From assembly GCA_035652815.1 (NCBI GenBank), contig DASRDB010000019.1, forward strand, positions 372,001 through 436,000: a stretch of 64,000 nucleotides of DNA, read 5' to 3'. The DNA is from DASRDB01 sp035652815 (GTDB lineage: Bacteria; Chloroflexota; Ktedonobacteria; Ktedonobacterales; Ktedonobacteraceae). A program made the translations under genes and the position numbers. The notes beneath the pieces are model-generated. The model was not told where the DNA came from. It searched no databases and was given only the letters and a program-made list of their open reading frames with translations. Of this stretch, positions 1 to 8,042 are shown piece after piece (the first letter of the stretch is position 1; each line of letters starts with the position of its first letter).

Positions 1-2
1 CC

Positions 3-557
3 GCGTTTCGTCCGGTGGCACGCCTGCTCACTCAGCCGATCATCGCATCGCTACTTTTCAATCTCAATTTTCTGCTCTGGCACGCGCCTGCTCTGTTCAG
101 TCTGGCCCTGCGCAATGGCACGTTCTATCATGTTGAGATGTGGATGATTTTCCTGACCTCGATATTCAACTGGTGGCCGCTCATTGGCTCTGTGCGCGAA
201 ATGCACCGGTTGAGCTATCCGCAGCAGATGCTCTATGCCTTCCTGGATGGGCAGCCGGTCGATATCTTTGCATTCCTGCTGGTCTTCTCCTTTGTCACCC
301 TCTATACCCACTACCACGTGCCGCCCCAACTCGGCATCTCCTCCTTTGCCGACCAGGCGGTGGGTGGGGCGCTCCTGCTCATCCCTGGCCTGGTTGATCT
401 CGTCGTCATGTCGCCCCTGTTCTTCCGCTGGCTTGCCCAGATCGAAGCTCGCGCCAAAATCGCCGATGAGCAGCGCGCCGACGAGGCCGAACGCCTTGCC
501 GGGGAAGAGGAATACGAGGAAGAATACGAAGAAGAGGAAGAGCATTCCGAAGCATAG
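3..557 (+). CDS. CtaG-like cytochrome c oxidase assembly protein (5' end outside window)
   Basis: The reading frame is open from the window edge, so the start lies upstream; a GTG at 15 is probably internal. The visible part has a His-containing membrane motif (FLLWHAPALFSLALRN), then a WWPL turn and two or three more hydrophobic helices. This is the pattern of the C-terminal half of caa3_CtaG family proteins, membrane proteins that help deliver copper to cytochrome c oxidase. The last 35 residues are a very acidic Glu/Tyr tail, probably cytoplasmic and not typical of the family. No other oxidase gene is in the window, so the context cannot confirm the role. The family call is by motif and hydrophobicity only. 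Confidence 0.72.
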   Translation, partial: AFRPVARLLTQPIIASLLFNLNFLLWHAPALFSLALRNGTFYHVEMWMIFLTSIFNWWPLIGSVREMHRLSYPQQMLYAFLDGQPVDIFAFLLVFSFVTLYTHYHVPPQLGISSFADQAVGGALLLIPGLVDLVVMSPLFFRWLAQIEARAKIADEQRADEAERLAGEEEYEEEYEEEEEHSEA

Positions 558-722
558 CATGATAGAATAGCATTAGTGAAGAGCTTTTGAGTCAGTTCCT
601 AATATAATCCGGGGTGCGCGTCAATTGCTTGCAGAAAGCTTTCCCGGAAGTCACCCTACGCCGGTTGCAAAAACATGACGCCCATCCTAATAATCCGAAG
701 ACAGCTTTTAGGAGGAAAAATC

Positions 723-1055
723 ATGGATCATGGCCTTGTTACCACTACCAACGATCTTCCTGGCTTTCGTATAGTCAAACACCTCGGGGTTGTGCGGGGC
801 ATCATCGTGCGTTCGCGCAGTGTCGTTGGGAATATTGGCGCAGCCTTTCAGCAGCTTGTAGGCGGCAACATTACCCTCTATACTAATCTCTGCGAGCAGG
901 CGCGCAATGATGCCTACGAATTGATGATCCAGCATGCCGAGCAGGTGGGGGCAAATGCGCTAATCGGCGTTCGCTACGATGCTACAGAGATTTCCCCTGG
1001 CGTCACCGAAGTACTTTGCTATGGCACTGCTGTACAGATTATTCCTACCGAGTAA
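723..1055 (+). CDS. YbjQ/UPF0145 family protein
   Basis: 110-residue soluble protein, the usual length for the YbjQ (DUF74, putative heavy-metal-binding) family. Family signs are the early strand TTTNDLPGFRIVKHLGVVRG, the middle helix with QARNDAYELMIQHAEQVGANA, and the ending in VLCYGTAVQI. Family members form small oligomers; the biochemical role is not settled. The start at 723 is chosen because a strong ribosome-binding site (TAGGAGGA) ends 7 bases upstream; an ATG at 675 in the same frame has none. The STAND gene begins 37 bases downstream on the same strand, so the two may be co-transcribed. A TATAAT hexamer at 603-608 could be a -10 box but has no good -35 partner. Confidence 0.85.
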   Translation: MDHGLVTTTNDLPGFRIVKHLGVVRGIIVRSRSVVGNIGAAFQQLVGGNITLYTNLCEQARNDAYELMIQHAEQVGANALIGVRYDATEISPGVTEVLCYGTAVQIIPTE

Positions 1056-1092
1056 ACAATCTTTTGTCCGATTGCAATGGAAGTAGGCCTGC

Positions 1093-3786
1093 ATGTCAGG
1101 ACAGCAACAACTCGAAGAAGCACATAAACCGGCGAAGCAGCACAACCCACCGCTTTGGGTACGCTGGACGATTGTGCTTGTCGCGCTCTTGCTCATTTCA
1201 GGCGGTGCGATTTTCTGGCTTGAGGAAACGCAGGGGTCTTTCTATACCATTCTTCCTGTCGTGCTGTTCACGGTGCTTGGCGTCCTGATTGGTCTTTTCC
1301 AGTGGCTGTTCCCGGTTTCATCCAGTGGACCAGATCACGCTCATCCTGCCTCACACGTTTCAATAGTGCCAGAAGGAGCAATGGCAGGGGCTTCAATCAC
1401 CCAGGTTCCGCCGATTATCTTGCATCTTCTGCCTGCCGAACAAGCCGCTTCCCAGAGTGAACCGGTCGATAAAATGACCTACCGGGGCATTCTGGGCATT
1501 CCGCCACCCACCGATCCGCGCACCATTCACCAGCGTGAAAACACGGTAAAGGATGTATACGAAAAGCTGACCGGGCCTGGTTTGACCGCGCTGGTGCTGA
1601 CAGGCATCGGCGGCGTTGGCAAATCGACGCTGGCCGCGCTGGTCTATCGCTATGCCGAGGAGCAGCGTAGCACCGGAAAAGGCTTATTTACCGGTGCCGC
1701 TATCTGGCTCAACATCGACTCGTCCGTCACCTTCGCCGATCTTGCGGGAAACCTCTGCGAGTTTTATGGCAAGGCATTGCCCGATTTTACCAGCATGGCC
1801 TTGCAGCACCAGGCGATGGCGCTCTTTAACGTGCTGAACTCGCCCGATCAGCCGCGCCTGATTATTCTTGACCAGTTCGAGAACCTGCTCGACTGGCAGA
1901 CGGGCCGCGCGCTGCCAGATCGTCCAGGAGTGGGCGAGTGGATCGACGCGCTCAATAACCTGCCCTGCGCCAGCCGTGTGCTGATGACCAGCCGTCCCTG
2001 GCCGCGCGGCACCCGTGAATATCCGGCCACCTGCATGCAGGAATATCCCGTTTCTGGCCTGAGCATAGCGGAAGGAATCGAACTGCTGCGGAAACTGCAT
2101 GTTGAGGGCAGCGACGATGAATTGCGCGTGCTGGTAGAACATTGCCAGGGACATGCCTACGCGCTGGCGCTGTTTGCATCCCTGCTGCGCACGCGCAATC
2201 TCAACGCCTCAACGTTTCGCCACGATACTTTCTACCCCGAGATTTGGAGCGGCAACGTGGCGCGCAACCTGCTTGATTACATCTATACCAGGCAATTGAA
2301 AGAAGACCAGCGCAGGTTGTTACTCGCTTTCTCCGTCTATCGCGAGCCTGTCCATTTGACCGCCGCTCAAGCCTTACTAGATGTCGTTGGCCAGCAGCCG
2401 ATGTCAACCGCGCAGGTACATGCCGCTCTCGATGTGTTGCTCAACCAGCATCTGCTTCAGGCGTGGGGAGATGATCGTTACCAGTTGCATGCCATCGTTG
2501 CCAGCTATGCGCAGAGCCATTTCGTTGAAGGCGATGAGTTGGCCAATCGCAAGGCTTTGCAGGACGCGCATATCCGGGCCGCGAACTATTATTCGCAATA
2601 TGCCACCGAACATTGCCCGCCACGCGATAAGCGCCGCGCCATGAGCGATATCAAGTCGTACATCGAGGCTGCGTGGCACTACGAACAGGCCGGACAATGG
2701 AGTGATGCCTACACACTCATCGAACGTGAAGGCGTATTCCCTGTTCTCAAACGTACCGGAGCGAGCGCTATTCTACTCGAACTCTACCAGGTGCTGCTCA
2801 ATGGGCAGTGGCAGCCGACACCCGGACAGCGCGCTCGAATTCTCAACAGCCTCGGTGTAGTCTATCGCACGCTGGGACGCCTGGAACTGGCGCGCACTTA
2901 TCTGGAGCAGGCCATTCAGCTATACCGGCAGACCAATGATCGCAGAGGCGAGGCAATGGCGCTCGATGATATCGGGCGCGTTTTCGCTGAATCAGGCAAC
3001 CGCGAGCGGGCGCGCAAGGATTACGAGGAGTCGCTGCGCATCTGCCAGGAAGAGGGCGACCAGCGAGGCGAGGGAGCGGCCCTCAACAATCTCGGCTGGG
3101 TGCTGGTTGCCCTCGGCGAGGATAAGCAAGCGAAAGGATACTACGAACAATCCCTCAGCATTTTCCGCGACCTGGGTGATCGCCTGGGCGAGGCAGGCGT
3201 CCTCAACAACCTCGGGCGCGTCTACGAAGACCTCGGCGAATTTGAGCAGGCCCATGTATACTACCAGCAGGCTCTGACCATCTACCGCGATGAGCGAGAC
3301 CGCCGGGGCGAAGCCTGGTCCCTGAACAACCTGGGCAAGGTGTACCGCAAGCAAGGACAGCCTGAAGAGGCCTTGAAGTGCCTCGAGCAGGCGCTACAAG
3401 TCCGGCGTGAGATTGATCGCAAGGGTGTAGGCCGCACCCTCAAAAATATCGGCACCCTTTACGAAAGACTCGGCCAGAAGCAGCAAGCCCTCGACTACTA
3501 TCGCCAGTCCTTGCAAATAGCGAGAGAGGTAGCTGACCGCGAAGGCGAGGGCAAGGTAATGCGCAACCTCGGCAAACTCTTCCTCGACCAGCAGCACTAC
3601 GAGGCCGCCATCGCCGCCCTGCTGCTCTCCCAATCCCTGCTGAACGATCCGGAAAGCACCTACGGCGACGAATCCCAGCGCGGCGTCGACACCCTGCGCG
3701 CCACGATTGGAGATGAGCGATATCGCGCTTTGCTAGCGAAAGTTGAGCCGAATGCTGCAAAGATTGTGGAACAGGCTTTAGCTTAA
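1093..3786 (+). CDS. Membrane-anchored STAND ATPase with C-terminal TPR repeats
   Basis: 897 residues. Two hydrophobic segments (about 20-42 and 50-72) anchor the N-terminus. An NB-ARC/AAA-type NTPase follows: Walker A GIGGVGKST at 171-179, Walker B LIILDQFEN with Asp 260, and a TSRPWPRG sensor-like stretch about 37 residues later. Residues from about 570 to 870 are tandem tetratricopeptide repeats with recurring RRGEAxxLNNLGxVYxxLG units of about 40 residues. STAND proteins of this shape are ATP-dependent signalling switches in which the repeats sense a partner and the NTPase oligomerises. No effector domain (protease, nuclease, TIR) is visible, so it may be a regulator rather than a toxin. 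The stop overlaps the stop of the convergent flippase gene. Confidence 0.85.
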   Translation: MSGQQQLEEAHKPAKQHNPPLWVRWTIVLVALLLISGGAIFWLEETQGSFYTILPVVLFTVLGVLIGLFQWLFPVSSSGPDHAHPASHVSIVPEGAMAGASITQVPPIILHLLPAEQAASQSEPVDKMTYRGILGIPPPTDPRTIHQRENTVKDVYEKLTGPGLTALVLTGIGGVGKSTLAALVYRYAEEQRSTGKGLFTGAAIWLNIDSSVTFADLAGNLCEFYGKALPDFTSMALQHQAMALFNVLNSPDQPRLIILDQFENLLDWQTGRALPDRPGVGEWIDALNNLPCASRVLMTSRPWPRGTREYPATCMQEYPVSGLSIAEGIELLRKLHVEGSDDELRVLVEHCQGHAYALALFASLLRTRNLNASTFRHDTFYPEIWSGNVARNLLDYIYTRQLKEDQRRLLLAFSVYREPVHLTAAQALLDVVGQQPMSTAQVHAALDVLLNQHLLQAWGDDRYQLHAIVASYAQSHFVEGDELANRKALQDAHIRAANYYSQYATEHCPPRDKRRAMSDIKSYIEAAWHYEQAGQWSDAYTLIEREGVFPVLKRTGASAILLELYQVLLNGQWQPTPGQRARILNSLGVVYRTLGRLELARTYLEQAIQLYRQTNDRRGEAMALDDIGRVFAESGNRERARKDYEESLRICQEEGDQRGEGAALNNLGWVLVALGEDKQAKGYYEQSLSIFRDLGDRLGEAGVLNNLGRVYEDLGEFEQAHVYYQQALTIYRDERDRRGEAWSLNNLGKVYRKQGQPEEALKCLEQALQVRREIDRKGVGRTLKNIGTLYERLGQKQQALDYYRQSLQIAREVADREGEGKVMRNLGKLFLDQQHYEAAIAALLLSQSLLNDPESTYGDESQRGVDTLRATIGDERYRALLAKVEPNAAKIVEQALA

Positions 3787-5585
3787 ATTCTCCCAAACCA
3801 CCTCAAATACTTTACTACCCCCGGCCTCACTTCCGCAACCATCTCCAAATCTCTACTACTCAATGGTTTTATAACCACCAATAATACAATAGCAATCGCC
3901 AGGAAAATTACACCGGAAACTGTTAACAGCACGCGGCTGGTCGGGTGCCAGAGGATGGCGGGTAGGGCCGCGATGGCAAACGCGAGCAGCAATCTCAAAG
4001 TGAAGCCGAGCGGATAGTGTTCGGGCAGGTCTCGCCAGAGGAAGAGTAGCATCAGCCCACCCATGATGACTTGCGCAAGGCCATCGGCTATCAACGCGCC
4101 AGCCGGGCCGAAATGGGGGATCAGCAGTATGCCGAAGAGTATGGCGGCAGCCAGCCCGGCGAACTGTGCCAGCACGACCAGGCGAGGCTTTTGCATCACA
4201 TAGAGTGTCGATTGGGAAATGGTGGTGCCCAGCACGCGCGTGAGAATATTGAAAAACAGGAAGATGCCGAGCAGTGGGCCGACCGCGCTGTAGTTGTTGC
4301 CATAGAGCGCAATGGCGATGGCGGGCGCGTTGAACAGACAGAACACCAGCACCGGAGCCGCCAGCAGCGTTTCAATCTTAATCAGCGTCTGCCATGAACG
4401 TGCCAGCCGCTCGTAGTTCATACCTACAAAAGCAGCCGCCAGCGCCGAGCCGCCGACACCGCCGAAGCCAGAGACGAGCAAGAGGTTCGCAGCATGGGCT
4501 AGCTGGAACGAAAGCGTGAAAAAGGCGATCTGCGCCACCGAAACGGCAAAGTAGGTGAGCAGGATAATCGAGACCTGCTTGAGCAGCGCGCCCGTTACCA
4601 GATTCGTGAGCCAGGCGGAGAGGCCCAGTTTTATTACAGGAGTCATTGGTTGCGTGTAAGTAGACCCGCGCGTGAGCAGGAGCGGAAGCTGCCAGAGCGC
4701 GAAGGCCGCCGCGTTCAATAGCGAGCAGATGGCCTGCAACCACAACACGCTGTCGATACCCCAGCCCATTTGCAGCGTGACGAAGCTCAACACAAGTAAA
4801 AGTAACTGAGTCAGGCTGCCTACGATGAAGACGAGGCGCATGCGCATGATCGAGGCGTACACGGCAGTTAGCAGGCTGGCGATGCCGTTACCCAGCACCC
4901 AGAATGCAATTGGTGTGATGTGCCCAAGCAGGCCGGGGTCGCGCAGCCCTACGGCGATATCACCAAATGTAGGCAGGGGTATTGCGCCAAAGAGTGAGGC
5001 CAGACTGGGCAGTGCGAAAAGCATAATAAACAGGCTGACCGCCAGAATGACCACCCGCATTGCCAGCAGACGGCGAATGAGCCGGGCCGCAGCCGCCAGC
5101 CCATGCTCGGCCAGTACGCGGGGAACGAAGGTGGTGGTTGTGTCTTCTAAACCGAAAGCTACAATGTAGGCTATGGTGTTGAAGGCGGTCGAGGCAATCG
5201 CGAACACGCCGTACTGCTCGACAGATACCTTGCGCGTCATGATGAGCGTCAGGAGAAATAAGGAAATAAACACCCACAGGCTGTAGGCCTGGTTCAGCAG
5301 GTAGTTGACCGGCGTGCGTTGCAGCAACTGCCGCGCCCCTGCTTCTCCCAATGGCACCTCAGCCTCAAGGCGATGTGTGGTGATGGAAGCGATATCTCTT
5401 GAAAAAATAGCCTCTTCCTCTACAGACTGGTCTTGTGTGGCGAGCGATTCGCCAGTTTGTCCTTCCGGCTTCCTTTCAAATGCTTTCACGCTGCCATCCA
5501 CTTCCTCACATGTCACAGGCTCAAGCGGCCCGCTCACCATACGCATCAGGCGCAGCGGGCGCAATTTTTGTGATGTCGTTTTCAT
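3783..5585 (-). CDS. Polysaccharide/lipid flippase (Wzx/MviN-like, MOP superfamily)
   Basis: 600 residues with a charged cytoplasmic N-terminus of about 95 residues, then about 14 hydrophobic helices in the order expected for the MOP (MATE/Wzx/MurJ) superfamily. The first membrane block (NYLLNQAYSLWVFISLFLL) and the loop YGVFAIASTAFNTIAYIVA resemble Wzx-type oligosaccharide flippases, which move lipid-linked sugars across the membrane. It starts 3 bases after the stop of the small membrane protein (5589-6035), so translation is probably coupled; its own ribosome-binding site is weak. A NagZ-like glycosidase lies upstream on the same strand. No glycosyltransferase is nearby, so the substrate is unknown. 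The long N-terminal extension is unusual for the family. Confidence 0.8.
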   Translation of the reverse strand: MKTTSQKLRPLRLMRMVSGPLEPVTCEEVDGSVKAFERKPEGQTGESLATQDQSVEEEAIFSRDIASITTHRLEAEVPLGEAGARQLLQRTPVNYLLNQAYSLWVFISLFLLTLIMTRKVSVEQYGVFAIASTAFNTIAYIVAFGLEDTTTTFVPRVLAEHGLAAAARLIRRLLAMRVVILAVSLFIMLFALPSLASLFGAIPLPTFGDIAVGLRDPGLLGHITPIAFWVLGNGIASLLTAVYASIMRMRLVFIVGSLTQLLLLVLSFVTLQMGWGIDSVLWLQAICSLLNAAAFALWQLPLLLTRGSTYTQPMTPVIKLGLSAWLTNLVTGALLKQVSIILLTYFAVSVAQIAFFTLSFQLAHAANLLLVSGFGGVGGSALAAAFVGMNYERLARSWQTLIKIETLLAAPVLVFCLFNAPAIAIALYGNNYSAVGPLLGIFLFFNILTRVLGTTISQSTLYVMQKPRLVVLAQFAGLAAAILFGILLIPHFGPAGALIADGLAQVIMGGLMLLFLWRDLPEHYPLGFTLRLLLAFAIAALPAILWHPTSRVLLTVSGVIFLAIAIVLLVVIKPLSSRDLEMVAEVRPGVVKYLRWFGRI

Positions 5586-5588
5586 ACT

Positions 5589-6035
5589 CTATTGTACTGG
5601 CAGTGGAAAGAGGTGTCTAGCTAACCAGCCAATTGCTCCCAGGGCTGCGAAGAGTTCCAACACACTTACGTTCGCGCTGACCGAGTTTGAGGAGACAAGG
5701 TAGAATGCTCCCACTTTCACGCTTGCCGCGATCACAAAAAGCCCCAGGCCAATCCAGGCCGGAAGAGTGGCGTAGAGCAGTGCCCGTTGCCAGGTGCGGC
5801 AAAGAAAACCTATTGCTGTCGGCAAGAGATACAGCAACGCCGGTATCACAGGGGCGAGAATGGGCGGAAATGGGCCATCCTGTGCCGCGCTCGGAGAATT
5901 GGGCAATAGCCGCGTCCACAATTGCGGCGGCACTAAGGCTATTATGAGTAACAGCGTTTCAAAGGCCGTCATGCCTATAACGACGAAAAATAAGCGTTTT
6001 TCTTGCTCTGCGCTGGGTACACCTTTCTGGAACAT
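5589..6035 (-). CDS. Small four-helix membrane protein, unknown function
   Basis: 148 residues with four hydrophobic segments separated by short loops; the second loop is proline-rich. I do not recognise a family. It lies between a NagZ-like glycosidase gene (60 bases upstream) and the flippase gene (3 bases downstream), all on the minus strand, and so probably belongs to the same transcription unit. The start has an AAGGAT ribosome-binding site. A partner of the flippase or a helper in envelope glycan transport would fit the position, but that is only inference from neighbourhood. Confidence 0.65.
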   Translation of the reverse strand: MFQKGVPSAEQEKRLFFVVIGMTAFETLLLIIALVPPQLWTRLLPNSPSAAQDGPFPPILAPVIPALLYLLPTAIGFLCRTWQRALLYATLPAWIGLGLFVIAASVKVGAFYLVSSNSVSANVSVLELFAALGAIGWLARHLFPLPVQ

Positions 6036-6094
6036 GCGTCTTCTATCCTTCTAATCCGCGTTTTTGTTGTCCATTTGATATTTCTTATAGCTAG

Positions 6095-7660
6095 CTAATT
6101 TGCTGGTATGGGCAGCAGTCCCATTTCGTATTTCATCATCAGTATACGTCGTACCGAGTCATCGATACGCTGCATAGTGATGGCTCCCGAGTTCATGGCC
6201 TGCTTGATGCCTTCAATCATCATCGCTACGTCGCGGGGAGTAGAGGCCCCCATCAAGAGGTCGCATCCCGCTTCGACCGCTAAAGCTGCCGACTCCTGTT
6301 CGCTGTAAAGCGCGGCCACGCCCTCCATTGTCAGGCTATCTGTCATGACGACGCCCTGAAACCCCAGGTCATCGCGCAGAATGCCCGTTACAATTTTAGG
6401 AGAGAGCGAGGAAATTGTGCTGCTATCGATGGCAGGCACCATCTCGTGCGTCACCATCACCGAGTAGACATCGCCCTGGGCAATCAGCGAGCGATACGGT
6501 GCCCAGTCAATATTCTCCAACTGGCTTTTTGTGCGCTTCAGCACTGGCAGGCCGAGATGTGGGTCGGTGCTGACATCTCCCAGGCCGGGGAAATGCTTCA
6601 GGGTGCCGATCACCTTGCCACTTTTTTCCAATCCTTGTAGATAAGCCTCGGCCATGCGCGTCACGATATCGGGGTTGTTGCCAAAGGTGCGGTCATACAG
6701 CTGCGCGTTATACACGTTGTTGACATCTACCACCGGTGCGAGGTTCATGTTAAAGCCGTATGACGCGAGGTCTTGCGCGTCCCGAATGCCCTCTTGCCTG
6801 GCCTTGTTCGGATCATTTGTCGCGCCGATCTCAGCGGCCGAAGGGCGCGGCCCATCCAGGCTTGCAAGACGATCCACTGTTCCACCCTCCTGGTCAATAG
6901 CAACCGCGAGGGGCAGGGTTGTACTGTTGGATTGCATTTGCTGGATCAACCCTGTTAATTGTGTCTTGCTCTGGATATTATCGTTGGCGGTGAAAAGCAG
7001 GACGGCCCCAACGTCCTCCTGGCTAATCATGGTGCTGATATCGAGCGAGTAGGTCGGCCCCAGAAATTGGACAATCATCATCTGTCCAAGTTTCTGATCA
7101 AGCGTCATATTCTGGATAATCTCATTGATAAATTGTTGCGGTGTGATATGCGTTGTGGCTGTTCCGTTTGCGCCTGGGGTGCGAAGCTTTGCTTTCACGG
7201 CGGCAATTATATCATTCTTTCCATTGCTGGCGGGGCCTCCCAGCACGATTCCCCAGCCCTGCGAACCTAAGAATTGCGCGTAACCAGCATTGATCGCCTG
7301 AAAGACCACAATAAAGAGGAGCGCCATTACGATAAGCGCTTTGCCGCGAGAGATTTTTGCGCGTGGGGAAAGTTGGGCGGTAGCCGTTTTATGAAGCGCT
7401 GCTTCTGGCGCATCTGCTTTAGCGAGAGGATGCGCTATTGCCGGGGAACTGCGCTGATTTTCTTTTGCTCCATCTTCATTCTTGTCCTGTTCTCTAACAT
7501 TTAGCTCATTCCTGGCTTCTTTCTCTCCTTCATCCTGCTTTTGTTCTGCCTCGATTGGCCCGGTAGCATGGTTATCTGGCACCACAGGAACTTGCAGTGT
7601 GTCTTCCTGTTCTTCGTCTACTTCCTCGTAAAAGTCAGGGCTGATGGAGTCCATACGCAT
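6095..7660 (-). CDS. Membrane-anchored GH3 beta-N-acetylhexosaminidase (NagZ-like)
   Basis: 521 residues. The first 105 residues are acidic and probably cytoplasmic, a single membrane helix spans about 107-127, and the catalytic domain (about 175-515) lies outside. Family 3 hexosaminidase motifs are present: DQEGGTVDRL at 256, KHFPGLGD at 355 followed by the catalytic-loop Asp/His (H368), and VVMTDSLTM with the nucleophile Asp at 441. NagZ removes N-acetylglucosamine from muropeptides; Gram-negative NagZ is cytoplasmic and Gram-positive forms are often secreted lipoproteins, so a type II membrane anchor with an acidic cytoplasmic domain is less common. It heads a minus-strand group with a small membrane protein and a flippase. 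The N-terminal domain resembles nothing I know. Confidence 0.87.
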   Translation of the reverse strand: MRMDSISPDFYEEVDEEQEDTLQVPVVPDNHATGPIEAEQKQDEGEKEARNELNVREQDKNEDGAKENQRSSPAIAHPLAKADAPEAALHKTATAQLSPRAKISRGKALIVMALLFIVVFQAINAGYAQFLGSQGWGIVLGGPASNGKNDIIAAVKAKLRTPGANGTATTHITPQQFINEIIQNMTLDQKLGQMMIVQFLGPTYSLDISTMISQEDVGAVLLFTANDNIQSKTQLTGLIQQMQSNSTTLPLAVAIDQEGGTVDRLASLDGPRPSAAEIGATNDPNKARQEGIRDAQDLASYGFNMNLAPVVDVNNVYNAQLYDRTFGNNPDIVTRMAEAYLQGLEKSGKVIGTLKHFPGLGDVSTDPHLGLPVLKRTKSQLENIDWAPYRSLIAQGDVYSVMVTHEMVPAIDSSTISSLSPKIVTGILRDDLGFQGVVMTDSLTMEGVAALYSEQESAALAVEAGCDLLMGASTPRDVAMMIEGIKQAMNSGAITMQRIDDSVRRILMMKYEMGLLPIPAN

Positions 7661-7751
7661 CCTCTTTTCATATAGATAAATATGTATGTGTTGGCCTGAT
7701 AGCAGTAAGCTTTACATAACAGTGATACGAAACGCAGGTCGCCAGAAGAAA

Positions 7752-7848
7752 CAGATCGACGAGCCACTACTTATCGGGTGCCAGGGCGACCGCAAGGGTT
7801 GCCCTGGCTTCAGCCCCAATCGTTAGAGTAACCCAGATCGACGAGCCA
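7752..7848. repeat. 15-bp direct repeats flanking a family 3 hairpin
   Basis: CAGATCGACGAGCCA occurs at 7752-7766 and again at 7834-7848. Between them (7780-7808) is a hairpin with arms GCCAGGGC/GCCCTGGC and centre GACCGCAAGGGTT, which is the half-unit of the larger palindrome at 14118-14186. The direct repeats could be a target-site duplication or a local duplication. Confidence 0.7.
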
Positions 7849-7967
7849 AATATATTCTCCTCTATTATAGTAACGTATCGTAGCTTACTTGCGTACCGAA
7901 AAATGTGAACTACTTCACAAAATTGCTCAGTTTGGCCATTTTCCCGCCCCTGCATATATAGACGCTA

Positions 7968-8007
7968 GAACATTCTTCTTGTTCCAGAAATGTTCGTGCG
8001 ATATACT
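7968..8007 (+). promoter_or_regulatory. Promoter with overlapping inverted repeat, upstream of the NACHT-HEAT gene
   Basis: TTGTTC (7979-7984), a 17-base spacer and TATACT (8002-8007) give a sigma-70-like promoter about 36 bases before the ATG at 8043. An inverted repeat GAACA-N7-TGTTC (7968-7984) covers the -35 box, and a further TGTTC half-site is at 7991-7995, so a repressor or activator could act here. Confidence 0.4.
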
Positions 8008-8042
8008 GTGATAAATCAGGCGAAGGAGAGTGGTCAACAGGC

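Larger units (their letters stand above)
7661..8042. other. Divergent intergenic region, 382 bp
   Basis: Lies between the divergent NagZ-like gene and the NACHT-HEAT gene. It holds a truncated family 3 palindrome between two 15-bp direct repeats (7752-7848) and the promoter and inverted repeat in front of 8043. A 62-codon minus-strand frame at 7767-7955 is built largely from the repeat and is not called. Confidence 0.6.

Noticed and set aside
51..560. 169-codon minus-strand frame opposite the CtaG-like gene
   Set aside because: Its Phe- and Glu-rich ends mirror the acidic tail of the real gene, and the plus-strand frame has a recognisable family pattern.
7767..7955. 62-codon minus-strand frame in the NagZ/NACHT intergenic region
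   Set aside because: Made largely of a family 3 repeat and the direct repeat; no ribosome-binding site or family pattern.
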